From: Rhodococcoides trifolii
Lineage (GTDB): Bacteria > Actinomycetota > Actinomycetes > Mycobacteriales > Mycobacteriaceae
DNA: 64,000 nucleotides
NCBI RefSeq assembly: GCF_014635345.1
Contig: NZ_BMCU01000002.1
Span: 1,240,001 to 1,304,000, forward strand
Direction of reading: 5' to 3'
Shown: positions 27,793 to 38,661 of the stretch, piece by piece
Layout: every line of letters starts with the position of its first letter
Numbering within the stretch: position 1 is the stretch's first letter
Position numbers and translations under genes: made by a program
Notes under the pieces: model-generated
Databases searched by the model: none
The model's input: only the letters and a program-made list of their open reading frames with translations
What the model was told of the DNA's origin: nothing

Positions 27793-27840
27793 CGCGGAGG
27801 CCGGCCGGATCGATTGGCGGGAAGGCCGGAGGCCGGCCGG
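27793..27840. repeat. GC-rich dispersed repeat, one full and one partial copy, after guaB1
   Basis: A full copy of the 24-bp sequence GCGGGnnGGCCGGAGGCCGGYCGG lies at 27817-27840, preceded 24 bases earlier by a partial copy (27793-27812) sharing ggaggccggccggatcg. Two more full copies occur in the window on the other strand (52553-52576 and 57203-57226). The core GGCCGGAGGCCGG is nearly self-complementary. Confidence 0.8.
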
Positions 27841-27959
27841 ATCGTTTGCCGAGTCCACGAAACGTCGCGTCGCCGGTACAGTAAGCACACACCGCGCGGT
27901 CAGTTTCCTGTTTTGCTGACCCGTCACGCCCTACAGCAGTGTCTATCGAAAGGACCACG

Positions 27960-28115
27960 GTGCCCGCGGCACCTACTCTCACAGCCCCCGGTCCTTCCGA
28001 CTCCGGCGACACGTCGAGCGCCCCCACTTCGGAGGGTTCCTCTACCGAGCCGGGTCTCGAACCCGGCGATCCTCCCCAACTCTCGTTGCTGTGCATGCGC
28101 GGTGACGTCCAGTGA
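27960..28115 (+). CDS. 51-residue leader ORF coupled to CorC/HlyC gene
   Basis: A small ORF starting GTG at 27960 with an excellent ribosome site, GAAAGGA (27948-27954), five bases upstream. It encodes 51 residues rich in Pro, Ser and Thr, has no hydrophobic segment and matches no family I know. Its TGA (28113-28115) overlaps the GTG start of the following membrane-protein gene in the classical GTGA manner, and that gene has no other ribosome site of its own, so its translation probably depends on reading this ORF. It may be a true small protein or only a coupling leader. Confidence 0.55.
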   Translation: MPAAPTLTAPGPSDSGDTSSAPTSEGSSTEPGLEPGDPPQLSLLCMRGDVQ

Positions 28116-29491
28116 CCGTCCTGATCACCGTTGCCAGCCTCGTCGGTTTCGTCGCACTCACCGCCGGCACTGCCATCTTCGTCTCGGCCGAGTTCTCGTT
28201 GACCGCCCTCGAACGCAGTACGGTCGACGCCCATGCGCGCGACGGCGACAGACGCGCCCGGCAGGTGCAGCACGCGCACAAGACGCTGTCGTTCCAGCTC
28301 TCCGGTGCGCAGCTCGGTATCACGATCACCACGCTGATCACGGGATACATCGCCGAACCCGTTCTGGCGCGGTTCATCACCCCCGGACTCACCGCCCTCG
28401 GGGCCGACGACGATCTGGCCGGTGGCATTTCCCTCGCTCTGGCTCTGGTCATCGCCACCTCGGTGTCGATGGTGTTCGGTGAGCTGGTACCCAAGAACCT
28501 GGCGATCGCAGCTCCACTGAAAACCGCACGCGCGACGGCCGGCCTGCAGGCCGGCTTCTCGCTGGTCTTCAGATGGGCGATCAACGGGCTCAACGGAACC
28601 GCGAACTGGATAGTTCGCCGCCTCGGCGTCGAACCTGCCGAAGAACTGCGATCGGCGCGATCACCTCAGGAGCTCGGCTCGCTCGTCCGGAGTTCGGCGG
28701 AACAAGGTTCGCTCGACGAGGGCACCGCGTTGCTTGTGGACCGGTCGTTGCAGTTCGGCGAACGCAGTGCCGAGGAACTCATGACTCCGCGCGTCAAGAT
28801 CGAGACCCTCGCCGCCACCGACACCGTCACCGATCTCATCGCCGTCGCCGCCCGTACCGGGTTCTCGCGTTTTCCGATCGTCGACGGCGACCTCGACGAC
28901 ACGCTCGGTGTCGTGCACATCAAGCACGCCTTCACCATTCCGACCGCTGCGCGCCCCACCACCGAACTGAGCACCTTGGCCCAACGCGTTCCCAACGTCC
29001 CCGCGAGCCTGGACGGCGATTCCGTCATGGACCGGGTGCGGGCCGACGGAATGCAGGTGGCCCTGGTCGTCGACGAGTACGGCGGCACTGCAGGCATGGT
29101 GACCATGGAGGACCTGATCGAGGAGATCGTCGGCGACGTGCGCGACGAACACGACCAGCCGGAAATCGACGTCCAGCGTACGGACGACGGGTGGTTGTGC
29201 TCGGGTCTGCTCCGCATCGACGAGGTCGACGAGGCGACCGGCTACGCAGCGCCCGAAGGCGAGTACGACACCCTCGGCGGACTGGTGTTGACCCAGTTCG
29301 AGCGTATTCCGGAGGAAGGCGAGCAGGTCGCTCTGCCACCGATGCTGCGCGACGCCGAGTCCGACGATGCCGGTGGGTGGATCGCCACGGTCACCGCGAT
29401 GGACGGTCGGCGCATCGATCGCATTCTGATCCGACCGGTCCCGCAGGACGAACTGGCGCAACTGGCGGCAGCAGGTGCGAACGATGAATGA
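28112..29491 (+). CDS. CNNM/CorC-HlyC family membrane protein with CBS pair (first of two)
   Basis: Protein of 459 residues. N-terminal DUF21/CNNM membrane domain (about 1-200) with [31 protein letters not shown] and [12 protein letters not shown]; two CBS motifs (about 215-335; [32 protein letters not shown] and [24 protein letters not shown]) and the C-terminal CorC_HlyC domain beginning [14 protein letters not shown]. Family members act in magnesium/cobalt efflux or as membrane transport regulators. Starts with GTG overlapping the stop of the 51-codon ORF. Equivalent in order to Rv1842c. Confidence 0.92.
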   Translation: MTVLITVASLVGFVALTAGTAIFVSAEFSLTALERSTVDAHARDGDRRARQVQHAHKTLSFQLSGAQLGITITTLITGYIAEPVLARFITPGLTALGADDDLAGGISLALALVIATSVSMVFGELVPKNLAIAAPLKTARATAGLQAGFSLVFRWAINGLNGTANWIVRRLGVEPAEELRSARSPQELGSLVRSSAEQGSLDEGTALLVDRSLQFGERSAEELMTPRVKIETLAATDTVTDLIAVAARTGFSRFPIVDGDLDDTLGVVHIKHAFTIPTAARPTTELSTLAQRVPNVPASLDGDSVMDRVRADGMQVALVVDEYGGTAGMVTMEDLIEEIVGDVRDEHDQPEIDVQRTDDGWLCSGLLRIDEVDEATGYAAPEGEYDTLGGLVLTQFERIPEEGEQVALPPMLRDAESDDAGGWIATVTAMDGRRIDRILIRPVPQDELAQLAAAGANDE

Positions 29492-30572
29492 CTTCTACGG
29501 TGTCCTTCTCGCCGCCGTGCTGCTGCTGCTCAACGCCTTCTTCGTGGGCGCCGAGTTCGCGTTGATCTCCGCCCGACGCGACCGCTTGGAAAACCTCGTC
29601 GCGCAAGGCAAGAAACGCGCGCAGACGGTCATCGAGGCAGGCCAGAACCTGTCGTTGATGCTCGCCGCTGCTCAGCTCGGCATCACGATCTGCTCGATCC
29701 TGCTGGGCCGTGTCGGTGAACCCGCGGTAGCGCATCTGATCGAAGCGCCGCTCGACCTCGTTCACGTCCCCGAGGCGCTCCTGCACCCGATCGCGTTCGC
29801 CTTCGCACTCGCGCTGGTGGTCGTGTTGCACATCCTCATCGGTGAGATGGTGCCCAAGAACATTGCCATCGCCGGGCCCGAGAAGACGGCGATGCTGCTC
29901 GTTCCGATTCACCTCGTCTGGCTCAAGGTTGCACATCCCTTGATCGGTTTCTACAACATCAGCGCCAACCTGGTCCTGCGCGCGTTGCGAGTCGAGGCCA
30001 AGGACGAGTTGAGCTCGAGCGTCTCGGCAACGGAGTTGTCGGAGATGATCGGCGAATCGCGATCGGAAGGTCTGATCGACGAGGGCGAACACCGGCGGCT
30101 CCGTCAGGCACTCGAGACCACCGGCCGGACGGTGCGAGACGTGCTCATCCCGCTCGACCTCGCTCGGACAGTCGTCGCCGGCCCGTCCGGACCGACGCTG
30201 GGTGCCATCGAGGCCGCCGTCCGGGAGACGGGCTTCTCGCGATACCCCGTGCGCGCCGAGAACGACGGGCTGATCGGTTACCTGCATCTGAAGGACGTTC
30301 TCGATCTGATGGCCGACGAATCGGCCGGCCCGGACTCGGTCATCCCACGCGCAGACGTTCGTCCGCTGCCCATCGTCGACGTCTCCACTCCGTTGGACGA
30401 GGCGTTGTCAGCGCTCCGGCGACAACGTTCACACCTCGGAGCGGTGGTCGAGAAGGGTGTCGGAACCATCGGCATCGTCGCTCTCGAGGACGTCGTGGAG
30501 GAGTTCGTGGGGACCGTGCGCGACGGCACGCACCGAGGCGACGATTTCGTACCGGGGTCACGGAACGCGTGA
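29484..30572 (+). CDS. CNNM/CorC-HlyC family membrane protein with CBS pair (second of two)
   Basis: Protein of 362 residues from ATG 29484, overlapping the previous gene by eight bases. Same layout as its neighbour but shorter: DUF21 domain ([53 protein letters not shown]) and two CBS motifs ([49 protein letters not shown]). The C-terminal CorC_HlyC domain is absent; the protein stops about 20 residues after the second CBS. The two genes probably make a heteromeric membrane complex, as their pairing is conserved in mycobacteria (Rv1841c-Rv1842c). Confidence 0.9.
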   Translation: MNDFYGVLLAAVLLLLNAFFVGAEFALISARRDRLENLVAQGKKRAQTVIEAGQNLSLMLAAAQLGITICSILLGRVGEPAVAHLIEAPLDLVHVPEALLHPIAFAFALALVVVLHILIGEMVPKNIAIAGPEKTAMLLVPIHLVWLKVAHPLIGFYNISANLVLRALRVEAKDELSSSVSATELSEMIGESRSEGLIDEGEHRRLRQALETTGRTVRDVLIPLDLARTVVAGPSGPTLGAIEAAVRETGFSRYPVRAENDGLIGYLHLKDVLDLMADESAGPDSVIPRADVRPLPIVDVSTPLDEALSALRRQRSHLGAVVEKGVGTIGIVALEDVVEEFVGTVRDGTHRGDDFVPGSRNA

Positions 30573-31465
30573 GAACGACCGACGTGGAGTTCACGGTGCT
30601 CGACGAAGTCGAGTGGACCACGCGGCGGTCGGCGCATCGTGAGCACGTCGACGCGCTCGTCGGGGCCTACGCCGAGGGTCGTCGACACGGACGGTCGCAT
30701 CCGGTCCTGGATTTCCTCTTCACGTACTACAACCTCAAACCCGGTCTGCTGCGCCGGTGGAGTCCAGGATTCGGAACGGTTCTGACCGGTGCCGGTGCCG
30801 ACGACTTCGTCGGCTCGACCGGTTTCGAGGTGGATCGATCGTTCGAGCAGTCGGCGGTCCGTGTCTCCGACGAGTTCCTGGTCCGCCGCCGCTCGACACT
30901 CGAGTTCGTGGAGCACCTGACGCGGGTCACCGCCGCTCGCGAACCGGTGCTGAGATGCTTCGGCCTGCACGAGTGGGCGATGGTCTATCGCGGCGACCCG
31001 GCCTCCGTTCGCCACGACGTGCCGCTGCGTCTGGGGCCGGCCGCAACCGACCGGGTAGTCGAGTCGGCTCAGCTCGGGTGCACTCACTACGACGCGTTTC
31101 GATTCTTCACCCCCGAGGCCGCACCGTTGAACGCACGTGTTCTCGCCCGTGCGGATCAGCTCCGTCTCGAACAGCCGGGGTGTCTGCACGCCAACATGGA
31201 CCTCTACAAATGGTGCACCAAACTCGCCCCCCTGGTTCCGTCGGACCTGGTTCTGCGGTGCTTCGAACTGGCACTGCGGGCACGGGAGCTCGACATGCGA
31301 GCAAGTCCGTACGACTTGAGAGACCTCGGGTACACACCCGTCGAAATCGAGACCGCAGCGGGACGAGCCGAGTACGTTCGGGCGCAGGCGACGGTGTCGG
31401 CCGAGGCGGCTCCGCTGCGCGAGGAAGTGTCGCTGCTCTGCCGACGATTGCTCGCTTACCAGTGA
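30569..31465 (+). CDS. Conserved hypothetical protein, often named 3-methyladenine DNA glycosylase
   Basis: Protein of 298 residues, GTG overlapping the previous stop by four bases. I recognise it as an actinobacterial family usually annotated as 3-methyladenine DNA glycosylase: FLFTYYNLKPGLLRRWSPGFG, RCFGLHEWAMVYRG, THYDAFRFFTPEAAPLN, HANMDLYKWCTKLAPLVPS and MRASPYDLRDLGYTPVEIET. No helix-hairpin-helix glycosylase motif is obvious, so that name rests on annotation habit rather than on visible catalytic residues. The many conserved His, Tyr and Trp suggest a metal or nucleotide site. Coupled to the CorC-type genes. Confidence 0.6.
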   Translation: MRTTDVEFTVLDEVEWTTRRSAHREHVDALVGAYAEGRRHGRSHPVLDFLFTYYNLKPGLLRRWSPGFGTVLTGAGADDFVGSTGFEVDRSFEQSAVRVSDEFLVRRRSTLEFVEHLTRVTAAREPVLRCFGLHEWAMVYRGDPASVRHDVPLRLGPAATDRVVESAQLGCTHYDAFRFFTPEAAPLNARVLARADQLRLEQPGCLHANMDLYKWCTKLAPLVPSDLVLRCFELALRARELDMRASPYDLRDLGYTPVEIETAAGRAEYVRAQATVSAEAAPLREEVSLLCRRLLAYQ

Positions 31466-31530
31466 GTAACATGTTCTCCTGTCCAGCGCGGGCGCAACGT
31501 CCGTGACGAACGAAGCGAAGTGAGGCATTC

Positions 31531-33705
31531 ATGACGGAGAGAACGCAAGTCGGTAACTTGCAGGTGGCCACGGTGCTCTACGACTTCGTGGAGAAGCAGG
31601 CGCTGCCCGGCACAGGTGTCGACTCCGCCGCGTTCTGGTCCGCCACCGAAAAGCTCATCGACGACCTGTCGCCGAAGAACCGCGTTCTGCTCACCACCCG
31701 CGACGAGATCCAGGGCAAGCTCGATGCGTGGCACTCCGAGCACCCGGGAACCGGATACGACCGGGCCGAGTACAAGGCGTTCCTGAAGGAAATCGGGTAC
31801 CTCGAGGACGAGCCCGCCGACTTCCACATCACCACGGACGGCGTCGACACCGAGATCACCACCACCGCGGGCCCCCAGCTCGTGGTGCCAGTTCTCAACG
31901 CCCGCTTCGCCATCAACGCGTCCAACGCACGGTGGGGTTCGTTGTACGACGCGCTGTACGGAACCGACGCCATCTCGGAGGAGGACGGCGCCGAGAAGGG
32001 CACGTCCTACAACAAGGTCCGCGGCGACAAGGTCATCGCGTTCGCACGCAAGTTCCTCGACGACACGGCGCCTCTCGCATCCGGGTCGCACGTCGACGCC
32101 ACGAAGTACGCCGTCGACGGAGACGCCCTGGCGGTCACCCTGTCCTCCGGTGAGACGGTCGGCTTGGCGGACCCCGCCCTGCTGCTCGGGTACACCGGTG
32201 AGCCGTCCGCCCCGACCGGAATCCTGTTCGTGCAGAACGGTTTGCACTTCGAGATCCAGATCGACGCAGAGAGCCCGATCGGCAAGACCGACGCCGCCGG
32301 CGTCAAGGACGTCGTGCTCGAATCGGCCGTCACGGCCATCATGGACTTCGAGGACTCGGTTGCCGCCGTCGACGCCGACGACAAGGTGCTCGGGTACCAC
32401 AACTGGCTCGGCCTGATGCGCGGCGACCTGACGGAGGAGGTCAGCAAGGGCGGCAAGACCTTCACCCGCACGATGAACCCCGACCGCGTCTACACCGCGC
32501 TCGACGGCTCCGAGCTGTCGCTCCACGGACGGTCGCTGCTGTTCGTGCGCAACGTCGGTCACCTGATGACCAGCGACGCCATTCTGGACAAGAACGGAGA
32601 CGAGGTGCCCGAGGGCATTCTCGACGCCTTGTTCACATCGTTGACGGGCATGCACAGCCTGCAGGACGGAACGGCACTGAAGAACAGCCGGACCGGTTCG
32701 CTGTACATCGTGAAGCCGAAAATGCACGGGCCGGACGAGGTCGCGTTCACGAACGAACTGTTCGGGCGGGTCGAAGGCGTTCTGGGACTGCCGACGAACA
32801 CTCTCAAGGTCGGCATCATGGACGAGGAGCGCCGGACCACGGTCAACCTCAAGGCCTGCATCCTGGCCGCGAAGGAACGCGTCGTGTTCATCAACACCGG
32901 CTTCCTCGACCGCACCGGAGACGAGATCCACACCTCGATGCTCGCCGGCCCGGTGGTGCGCAAGGCAGAGATGAAGAAGCAGAAGTGGATCGCCGCCTAC
33001 GAGGACTTCAACGTCGACACCGGTCTGGCCGCCGGGCTCGAGGGCAAGGCTCAGATCGGCAAGGGCATGTGGGCGATGCCGGACCTCATGCACGACATGC
33101 TCGAGCAGAAGATCGGGCACCCGAAGGCCGGCGCCAACACGGCGTGGGTTCCCTCGCCGACGGCGGCCACGCTGCACTCCCTGCACTACCACCAGGTGGA
33201 CGTGTTCGCCCGCCAGGAGGAGATCGCGAAGTCCAAGCGGGCATCCGTCGACGACATCCTCGAGATCCCCCTCGCTCCGTCGACTGACTGGTCGGGCGAG
33301 GAGAAGCGCAACGAACTCGACAACAACTCCCAATCCATCCTCGGGTACGTCGTCCGGTGGATCGACCACGGTGTCGGCTGCTCCAAGGTTCCCGACATCG
33401 ACGATGTCGCTCTGATGGAAGACCGTGCGACACTGCGTATTTCGAGTCAGCTGGTCGCCAACTGGCTGCGTCACGGCGTGGTGACCGAGGACGAGGTCGT
33501 CGAGTCGCTGAAGCGGATGGCGCCGGTGGTCGATCGTCAGAACTCGGGCGATCCCACCTACCGCAACCTGGCCGAGGATCCGGATTCGAACATCGCGTTC
33601 CTCGCCGCTCGGGACCTGATCCTCGAGGGCACGTCGCAGCCGAACGGCTACACCGAGCCGATCCTGCACGCACGCCGCCGCGAGTACAAAGCCGCGAACG
33701 CATAG
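31531..33705 (+). CDS. glcB: Malate synthase G
   Basis: Protein of 724 residues, the full length of the G isoform. Condenses glyoxylate and acetyl-CoA to malate in the glyoxylate cycle. Visible: [21 protein letters not shown] at the start, [17 protein letters not shown] with the acidic pair of the Mg site, [34 protein letters not shown] with catalytic arginine, [18 protein letters not shown], and the C-terminal [20 protein letters not shown] segment with the catalytic aspartate. The VWA-protein gene begins three bases after the stop. Confidence 0.97.
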   Translation: MTERTQVGNLQVATVLYDFVEKQALPGTGVDSAAFWSATEKLIDDLSPKNRVLLTTRDEIQGKLDAWHSEHPGTGYDRAEYKAFLKEIGYLEDEPADFHITTDGVDTEITTTAGPQLVVPVLNARFAINASNARWGSLYDALYGTDAISEEDGAEKGTSYNKVRGDKVIAFARKFLDDTAPLASGSHVDATKYAVDGDALAVTLSSGETVGLADPALLLGYTGEPSAPTGILFVQNGLHFEIQIDAESPIGKTDAAGVKDVVLESAVTAIMDFEDSVAAVDADDKVLGYHNWLGLMRGDLTEEVSKGGKTFTRTMNPDRVYTALDGSELSLHGRSLLFVRNVGHLMTSDAILDKNGDEVPEGILDALFTSLTGMHSLQDGTALKNSRTGSLYIVKPKMHGPDEVAFTNELFGRVEGVLGLPTNTLKVGIMDEERRTTVNLKACILAAKERVVFINTGFLDRTGDEIHTSMLAGPVVRKAEMKKQKWIAAYEDFNVDTGLAAGLEGKAQIGKGMWAMPDLMHDMLEQKIGHPKAGANTAWVPSPTAATLHSLHYHQVDVFARQEEIAKSKRASVDDILEIPLAPSTDWSGEEKRNELDNNSQSILGYVVRWIDHGVGCSKVPDIDDVALMEDRATLRISSQLVANWLRHGVVTEDEVVESLKRMAPVVDRQNSGDPTYRNLAEDPDSNIAFLAARDLILEGTSQPNGYTEPILHARRREYKAANA

Positions 33706-33708
33706 GTC

Positions 33709-35478
33709 ATGGGCGAACACCGCCGCGAGTCCGACGACGGAGGTGGTCGGGGGGTCAGCAAAGGCCCGATCATCGCCGTCGTCGCACTCGTCGTGGTCGC
33801 CGCCCTGGTGTTCGGTTGGTTCGAGCTGCGCAACCAGATTTCCGACCAGGGGGCCGAGGCCGCACAGGCGTGCGTCGAAGGTCCGTCGACGGTCGAGGTG
33901 TCCGCTGATCCCGACATCGCCGAGTCGATCACCGAACTCGCCGGCCGGTGGAACGACACCGCACCCGTGGTTCGCGATCACTGCATCACGCTGAACGTCA
34001 CCGCCGCCCCGTCTGCGGCGATGGCCTCGGCTCTGCAGGGAGGGTCGGCCGCGCCCACGACGGGTCCGCGGCCGGCTCTGTGGATACCGAGCAGCTCGGC
34101 GGCGGCAGCGCCCGTCCTCGAGCAGACCGGTGCCGTGAACGGCACCCCCAAGTCCCTGGCATCGAGTCCGGTGGTGCTCGCTGCGCCCGGCGATCTGACT
34201 GCCGCTCTCGGCGCGGCCGCCGCCGGGTGGGCCGATCTACCTCGCCTCGCCGGGGTCGCCGGCTCGCTCGACGCGATCGGCTTGACCGGATGGGGTTCGC
34301 TCCGCATGGCCTTACCGTCCGGAGCCGGTTCGGACGCAACGACTCTCGCAACGGACGCTGTGGCGATCGGCCTCGCCGGCGCCACGACCGAACCGCTCAC
34401 TGCCGACCAGGTCTCCTCCGGAACCGTCGTCGCCGGTCTGTCGCAACTGGCCCTGGCCGAGACCGCCGACCCGCCCGCCGACACCGGGGCAGCCCTGGCA
34501 CAGATCGTCTCCGAAGCCGATCCCGCGCAGGGCACCTTCCACGTGGTCCCTGCCACCGAGCAACAGCTGTATGCGACGCGGAAGGCCGGTTCGACCCTCA
34601 CCGTCTACCGGCCGGCCGGGGCGACGCCCATCGCGGATCATCCATCAGTGGTGCTGTCCGGTGTCGACGAGACGCAGAGCAGTGCAGCTGCCGAATTCGT
34701 CGACTATGTCCTGGGGTCGGATCAGCAGAACATGTTGGGTCAGGCCGGGTTTCGTGTCGCCGGCCCGGAGAGGCAGCCGGTCGCGCCGGCGAGCTCGGAC
34801 GGGCTGGAATTCACCGCTGTCGGACTACCGGCACCGGCACCCACTGCAGGGGCGTCCGCTGCGGTCGCGTCGACTCTCGCGAACCCCGTCTCCCCCACGA
34901 CGACGACGGTTCTCCTCGACGTCTCCGGCTCCATGGAGACCGTGGACGGCTCGGCCTCGAGGCTGACCAACACCACCCGCGCTCTGACCGCCGGCATCTC
35001 CGGCCGGCCGGACTCCGCAGACGTCGGACTGTGGGTCTACAGCCGCAACCTCGACGGAACCACTGCTTATCGCATCGAGGAGCCGACGGGTCCGCTGGGA
35101 GACGGCGAGCGTCGATCCGCGTTGGCATCGGATCTGTCGGCACTGCGACCGGCCACCGCGACGTCGACCTACGTGTCGGTGCAGGCCGCCTACCGCGCGG
35201 CGGTCGACAACTGGGACGCAGGGCGTAGCAATTCGCTTCTCCTGATCACCGACGGTCCCAACGACGACGCCTCCCTGACGGCAGCGACGTTCCTCACGAA
35301 CGTTCGACCCGACCCGGCCCGGCCGGTGCGCATCGACGTCGTCTCTCTGGCAACGAACTCCGATCTCGCCACCCTGCGCACGCTGGCGCAACAGACGGGA
35401 GGCGAACTCGTCGAGACGTCGTCGTCGGACCCGTCCTTCGCGAGCACGATCGGGCGTCTGCTCGCGAAGGAGGAGTGA
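33709..35478 (+). CDS. Membrane-anchored protein with binding-protein-like and VWA domains
   Basis: Protein of 589 residues. One transmembrane helix (about 20-40, IIAVVALVVVAALVFGWFEL) anchors an exported part: residues about 55-385 look like an extracellular solute-binding fold (STVEVSADPDIAESI...; FVDYVLGSDQQNMLGQAGFR is typical of its last helices), and residues about 395-585 are a von Willebrand A domain with an intact metal site: DVSGSM (from about 404), a Thr in the middle and TDGPND. Same combination and position as Rv1836c beside glcB in M. tuberculosis. Ligand unknown. Begins immediately after glcB. Confidence 0.85.
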   Translation: MGEHRRESDDGGGRGVSKGPIIAVVALVVVAALVFGWFELRNQISDQGAEAAQACVEGPSTVEVSADPDIAESITELAGRWNDTAPVVRDHCITLNVTAAPSAAMASALQGGSAAPTTGPRPALWIPSSSAAAAPVLEQTGAVNGTPKSLASSPVVLAAPGDLTAALGAAAAGWADLPRLAGVAGSLDAIGLTGWGSLRMALPSGAGSDATTLATDAVAIGLAGATTEPLTADQVSSGTVVAGLSQLALAETADPPADTGAALAQIVSEADPAQGTFHVVPATEQQLYATRKAGSTLTVYRPAGATPIADHPSVVLSGVDETQSSAAAEFVDYVLGSDQQNMLGQAGFRVAGPERQPVAPASSDGLEFTAVGLPAPAPTAGASAAVASTLANPVSPTTTTVLLDVSGSMETVDGSASRLTNTTRALTAGISGRPDSADVGLWVYSRNLDGTTAYRIEEPTGPLGDGERRSALASDLSALRPATATSTYVSVQAAYRAAVDNWDAGRSNSLLLITDGPNDDASLTAATFLTNVRPDPARPVRIDVVSLATNSDLATLRTLAQQTGGELVETSSSDPSFASTIGRLLAKEE

Positions 35479-35487
35479 GAGGGACCG

Positions 35488-38340
35488 TCAGGCGAAGGCT
35501 TCGATGGGCGGGCACGAACAGATCAGGTTGCGATCGCCGTGCACTCCGTCGATGCGCCGCACACTCGGCCACACCTTCGGACGGGTCGTTCCCAGTGGGT
35601 ACGCCGCGATCTCTCGCGAGTACGGGTGTGCCCATTCCTCCGCGACCAGTGCGTGCGCGGTGTGGGGGGCGCCGCGCAGCGGATTGTCGTCGACGGGCCA
35701 CTCCCCCGAGCCGACTCTGTCGATCTCGCCCTTGATGGCGATCATCGCGTCGCAGAATGCGTCGATCTCCTCTAGGCTTTCGCTCTCGGTCGGCTCGACC
35801 ATGAGGGTTCCCGACACAGGGAAACTCATCGTGGGCGCATGAAACCCGTAGTCCGCCAGCCGTTTTGCCACGTCGTCGACCGTCACGCCGGTCTTCTTCG
35901 TCATCGGCCGCAGGTCCAGGATGCACTCGTGTGCCACCATCGCCCGGTCTCCGGTGTAGAGGACGGGGAAGTACTCGTCGAGTCGGCGCGCGATGTAGTT
36001 GGCCGAGGCGATGGCCGTCAGCGTGGCGCGCCGCAGGCCCGTGGCACCCATCATTCGGATGTAGGCCCAGGTGATCGGCAGGATCGAAGCGCTGCCGTAC
36101 GGGGCGGCCGACACCGCTCCCGCACTCCCGAGTCCGGGCACCGTCGGGTGACCGGGGAGGAAGGGTGCGAGGTGCTCGCGGACCCCGATGGGGCCGACCC
36201 CGGGACCGCCGCCACCGTGCGGGATGCAGAACGTCTTGTGCAGGTTCAGGTGGCTGACGTCGCCACCGAATCGGCCCGGACGTGCCACGCCGACAAGGGC
36301 ATTGAGGTTCGCACCGTCGACGTAGACCTGCCCACCCGCGTCGTGCACCGCCGCGCAGATGTCGGCGATCTCGTGCTCGTACACACCGTGCGTCGACGGG
36401 TAGGTGATCATGATCGCGGCCAGGGTGTCCCGGTGCGTCTCGACCTTGTTCCTCAGGTCGTCGACGTCGACGTCGCCGTTCTCCCGGCACGAGACCACCA
36501 CGACCTTCATTCCGGCCATGACGGCGGACGCGGCGTTGGTGCCGTGTGCACTCGACGGGATGAGGCAGATGGTGCGCTCGTCGTCGCCGCGGCTGCGGTG
36601 GTATTCGCGAATCGCGAGCAGTCCCGCGTACTCGCCTTGGCTACCGGCGTTGGGTTGGAGGCTGACGGAGTCGTACCCGGTCACGGCAACGAGCCACTTT
36701 TCGAGGTCGTCGATGAGCGACATCATGCCGGGCACATCGGTGAGCGGCGCGAATGGGTGGAGCCGGTTGAAGCCGGGCCAGGTGATGGGCTCCATCTCGG
36801 CCGTGGCGTTCAACTTCATGGTGCACGAGCCGAGTGGGATCATGCTCCGGTCGAGCGCGATGTCCTTGTCCGACAACGCTCGCAGGTATCGCAGCATCGA
36901 CGTCTCGGTGCGGTAGCGCGTGAACGCGGGATGGGTGAGGAACTCCGAGGAGCGCTGCATGTCGGCGGCAATCGCAGGCTGGGACGACAGCTGCTCGTCG
37001 CCGCCTCCGCCGAACGCACCGAGAACATCGGACACCGTCTGGGCCGTGGTCGTCTCGTCGCACGAGATGCCCACATGATCGTCGTCGATCAGGCGAAGGT
37101 CGATCCTGTGCTCGGACTTCGCCTTCGCAACGACGTCCGCCGCCCTACCGGGGACGTGCGCCACGACGGTGTCGAAGAAGTGTTCGTGGACGACGTCGAC
37201 GCCCATCGCGGTCAGACCGGTCCCGATGCTCGACGCCCGCCCCGCAACCCGGCGCGCGATGGCAGTGAGGCCGTCCGCGCCGTGGTAGCTGGCGTACATC
37301 GCCGCGACGACTGCGAGCAGAACCTGCGCGGTGCAGATGTTCGACGTCGCCTTCTCGCGGCGGATGTGCTGCTCGCGGGTTTGCAGCGCCAAGCGGTACG
37401 CCGGATTTCCGTCGGCGTCGACCGAGACCCCCACGAGGCGCCCGGGCAACTGGCGTGCGTGCGCGGAGTGGACGGCGAGGTAGCCGGCGTGCGGGCCGCC
37501 GAACCCCATCGGGACTCCGAAGCGTTGCGATGTGCCGAAGCATGCGTCGGCGCCCTGCTCGCCCGGTGAGGTGAGCAGAGTCAGGGCGAGAAGGTCGGCG
37601 CCCACCGCGACGAGAGCCCCACGCTCGTGCGCCTGCGTGATCACGCCGGTGAGGTCGAGAATGCGGCCGGAAGCGCCGGGGTACTGGGCGAGAACTCCGT
37701 AGAACTCCCCGTCCGGCAACCCGTCGGCCAGGTCGGCTTCGACGAGCTCGATTCCCAGCGGTTCGGCCCGTGTCGCCAAGACGGCCTTCGTCTGCGGGAA
37801 CAGATCCGAGTCGACGACGAGACGGGCCGACTTCGACTTGTTCGCCCGGCGGAGCAGAGTCATCGCCTCGGCCGCCGCAGTGGCCTCGTCCAACATGGAC
37901 GAATTGGCGATGTCCATACCGGTCAGATCGGACACCATGGTCTGAAAATTCAGCAACGCTTCGAGGCGGCCCTGGCTGATCTCCGGTTGATACGGGGTGT
38001 AGGCGGTGTACCAGGCGGGGCTCTCGAGAATGTTCCGCACCAGCACGGGCGGTGTGAGGGTGTCGTAGTACCCGAGTCCGATCATGGACGTGGACACGGT
38101 GTTTCGGCTTGCCAGTTCGGCCAGTTCGGCCAGCGCGCGGTGCTCGTCGACCGGGGGTGGGAGTGCGTCGAGCCCCTCCGCGATGCCGTCCGTGGACCCG
38201 TCGAGGATGCTGGCCGGGACCGCTGCGGCCGCGAGTTCCTCGAGATCTGCGACACCGATGACCGCCAGCATTCTGTCGGTGTCGGACGCGTCCGGTCCGA
38301 CGTGACGGTCGACGAACGAGCGTTCTGGGGACTGACTCAC
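35488..38340 (-). CDS. gcvP: Glycine dehydrogenase (decarboxylating), P protein
   Basis: Protein of 950 residues, fused alpha-beta form. Decarboxylates glycine and passes the aminomethyl group to the lipoyl arm of GcvH. Seen: [17 protein letters not shown] at the N-terminus, [46 protein letters not shown], and the PLP-lysine segment [18 protein letters not shown]. Two GTG starts (38352 and 38340) both have GGAGAAC upstream; the inner one is used. Preceded by a tandem glycine riboswitch. Converges on the VWA-protein gene with nine bases between stops. gcvH lies 3 kb upstream on the same strand; gcvT is not in the window. Confidence 0.96.
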   Translation of the reverse strand: MSQSPERSFVDRHVGPDASDTDRMLAVIGVADLEELAAAAVPASILDGSTDGIAEGLDALPPPVDEHRALAELAELASRNTVSTSMIGLGYYDTLTPPVLVRNILESPAWYTAYTPYQPEISQGRLEALLNFQTMVSDLTGMDIANSSMLDEATAAAEAMTLLRRANKSKSARLVVDSDLFPQTKAVLATRAEPLGIELVEADLADGLPDGEFYGVLAQYPGASGRILDLTGVITQAHERGALVAVGADLLALTLLTSPGEQGADACFGTSQRFGVPMGFGGPHAGYLAVHSAHARQLPGRLVGVSVDADGNPAYRLALQTREQHIRREKATSNICTAQVLLAVVAAMYASYHGADGLTAIARRVAGRASSIGTGLTAMGVDVVHEHFFDTVVAHVPGRAADVVAKAKSEHRIDLRLIDDDHVGISCDETTTAQTVSDVLGAFGGGGDEQLSSQPAIAADMQRSSEFLTHPAFTRYRTETSMLRYLRALSDKDIALDRSMIPLGSCTMKLNATAEMEPITWPGFNRLHPFAPLTDVPGMMSLIDDLEKWLVAVTGYDSVSLQPNAGSQGEYAGLLAIREYHRSRGDDERTICLIPSSAHGTNAASAVMAGMKVVVVSCRENGDVDVDDLRNKVETHRDTLAAIMITYPSTHGVYEHEIADICAAVHDAGGQVYVDGANLNALVGVARPGRFGGDVSHLNLHKTFCIPHGGGGPGVGPIGVREHLAPFLPGHPTVPGLGSAGAVSAAPYGSASILPITWAYIRMMGATGLRRATLTAIASANYIARRLDEYFPVLYTGDRAMVAHECILDLRPMTKKTGVTVDDVAKRLADYGFHAPTMSFPVSGTLMVEPTESESLEEIDAFCDAMIAIKGEIDRVGSGEWPVDDNPLRGAPHTAHALVAEEWAHPYSREIAAYPLGTTRPKVWPSVRRIDGVHGDRNLICSCPPIEAFA

Positions 38341-38410
38341 TGTGTTCTCCACTGGCGTTCTCCACACCTCGAACCGAGACGAGACACGCGATCGCCGCAC
38401 TCGGGCGGAC

Positions 38411-38641
38411 GTCCGCGCCTCTCCCTCTGTCGATTGCCCGACGTTCCGGGCGCCTGAGAGATTCGGCAACCGACCTGAGAGGCCGGCGCCTTTCACCGTG
38501 GGCGGGTGGGTGTGTCCACCACTTTCCAGAGGCGTCGGGGGCCGCACGGTCCTGGGTGCCTGAGAGGTTGACGGAGAGGTGTTGCTCCTTCGGCGCCCGC
38601 ACCGCGGCAGTGGATCACCGCGCTACGGAACTCTCCCGTGC
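38411..38641 (-). promoter_or_regulatory. Tandem glycine riboswitch upstream of gcvP
   Basis: On the minus strand two glycine aptamers follow one another. First (about 38640 to 38520): GGGAGAG, then GGGCGCCGAAGGAGCAA, CCTCTCAGGCACC and CGCCTCTGGA. Second (about 38515 to 38411): ACGGTGAAAGGCGCCGGC, CTCTCAGG twice and GACAGAGGGAGAGG. These are the consensus blocks of the aptamer core. The pair ends about 70 bases before the gcvP start. Glycine binding switches on glycine-cleavage genes in known examples. Nearly the whole 321-base gap is accounted for by this element. Confidence 0.92.
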
Positions 38642-38661
38642 GACATCGACGCAGTTCGAGT

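Noticed and set aside
28049-28070. T-arm-like hairpin ccgggtctcgaacccgg, possible tRNA on the minus strand
   Set aside because: No matching acceptor stem, D-arm or anticodon arm at the required distances; it lies in the small ORF.
31456-33981. 841-codon open frame on the minus strand
   Set aside because: Antisense to malate synthase G; the protein has no recognisable family and is rich in Gly/Arg/Val/His in the manner of a shadow frame.
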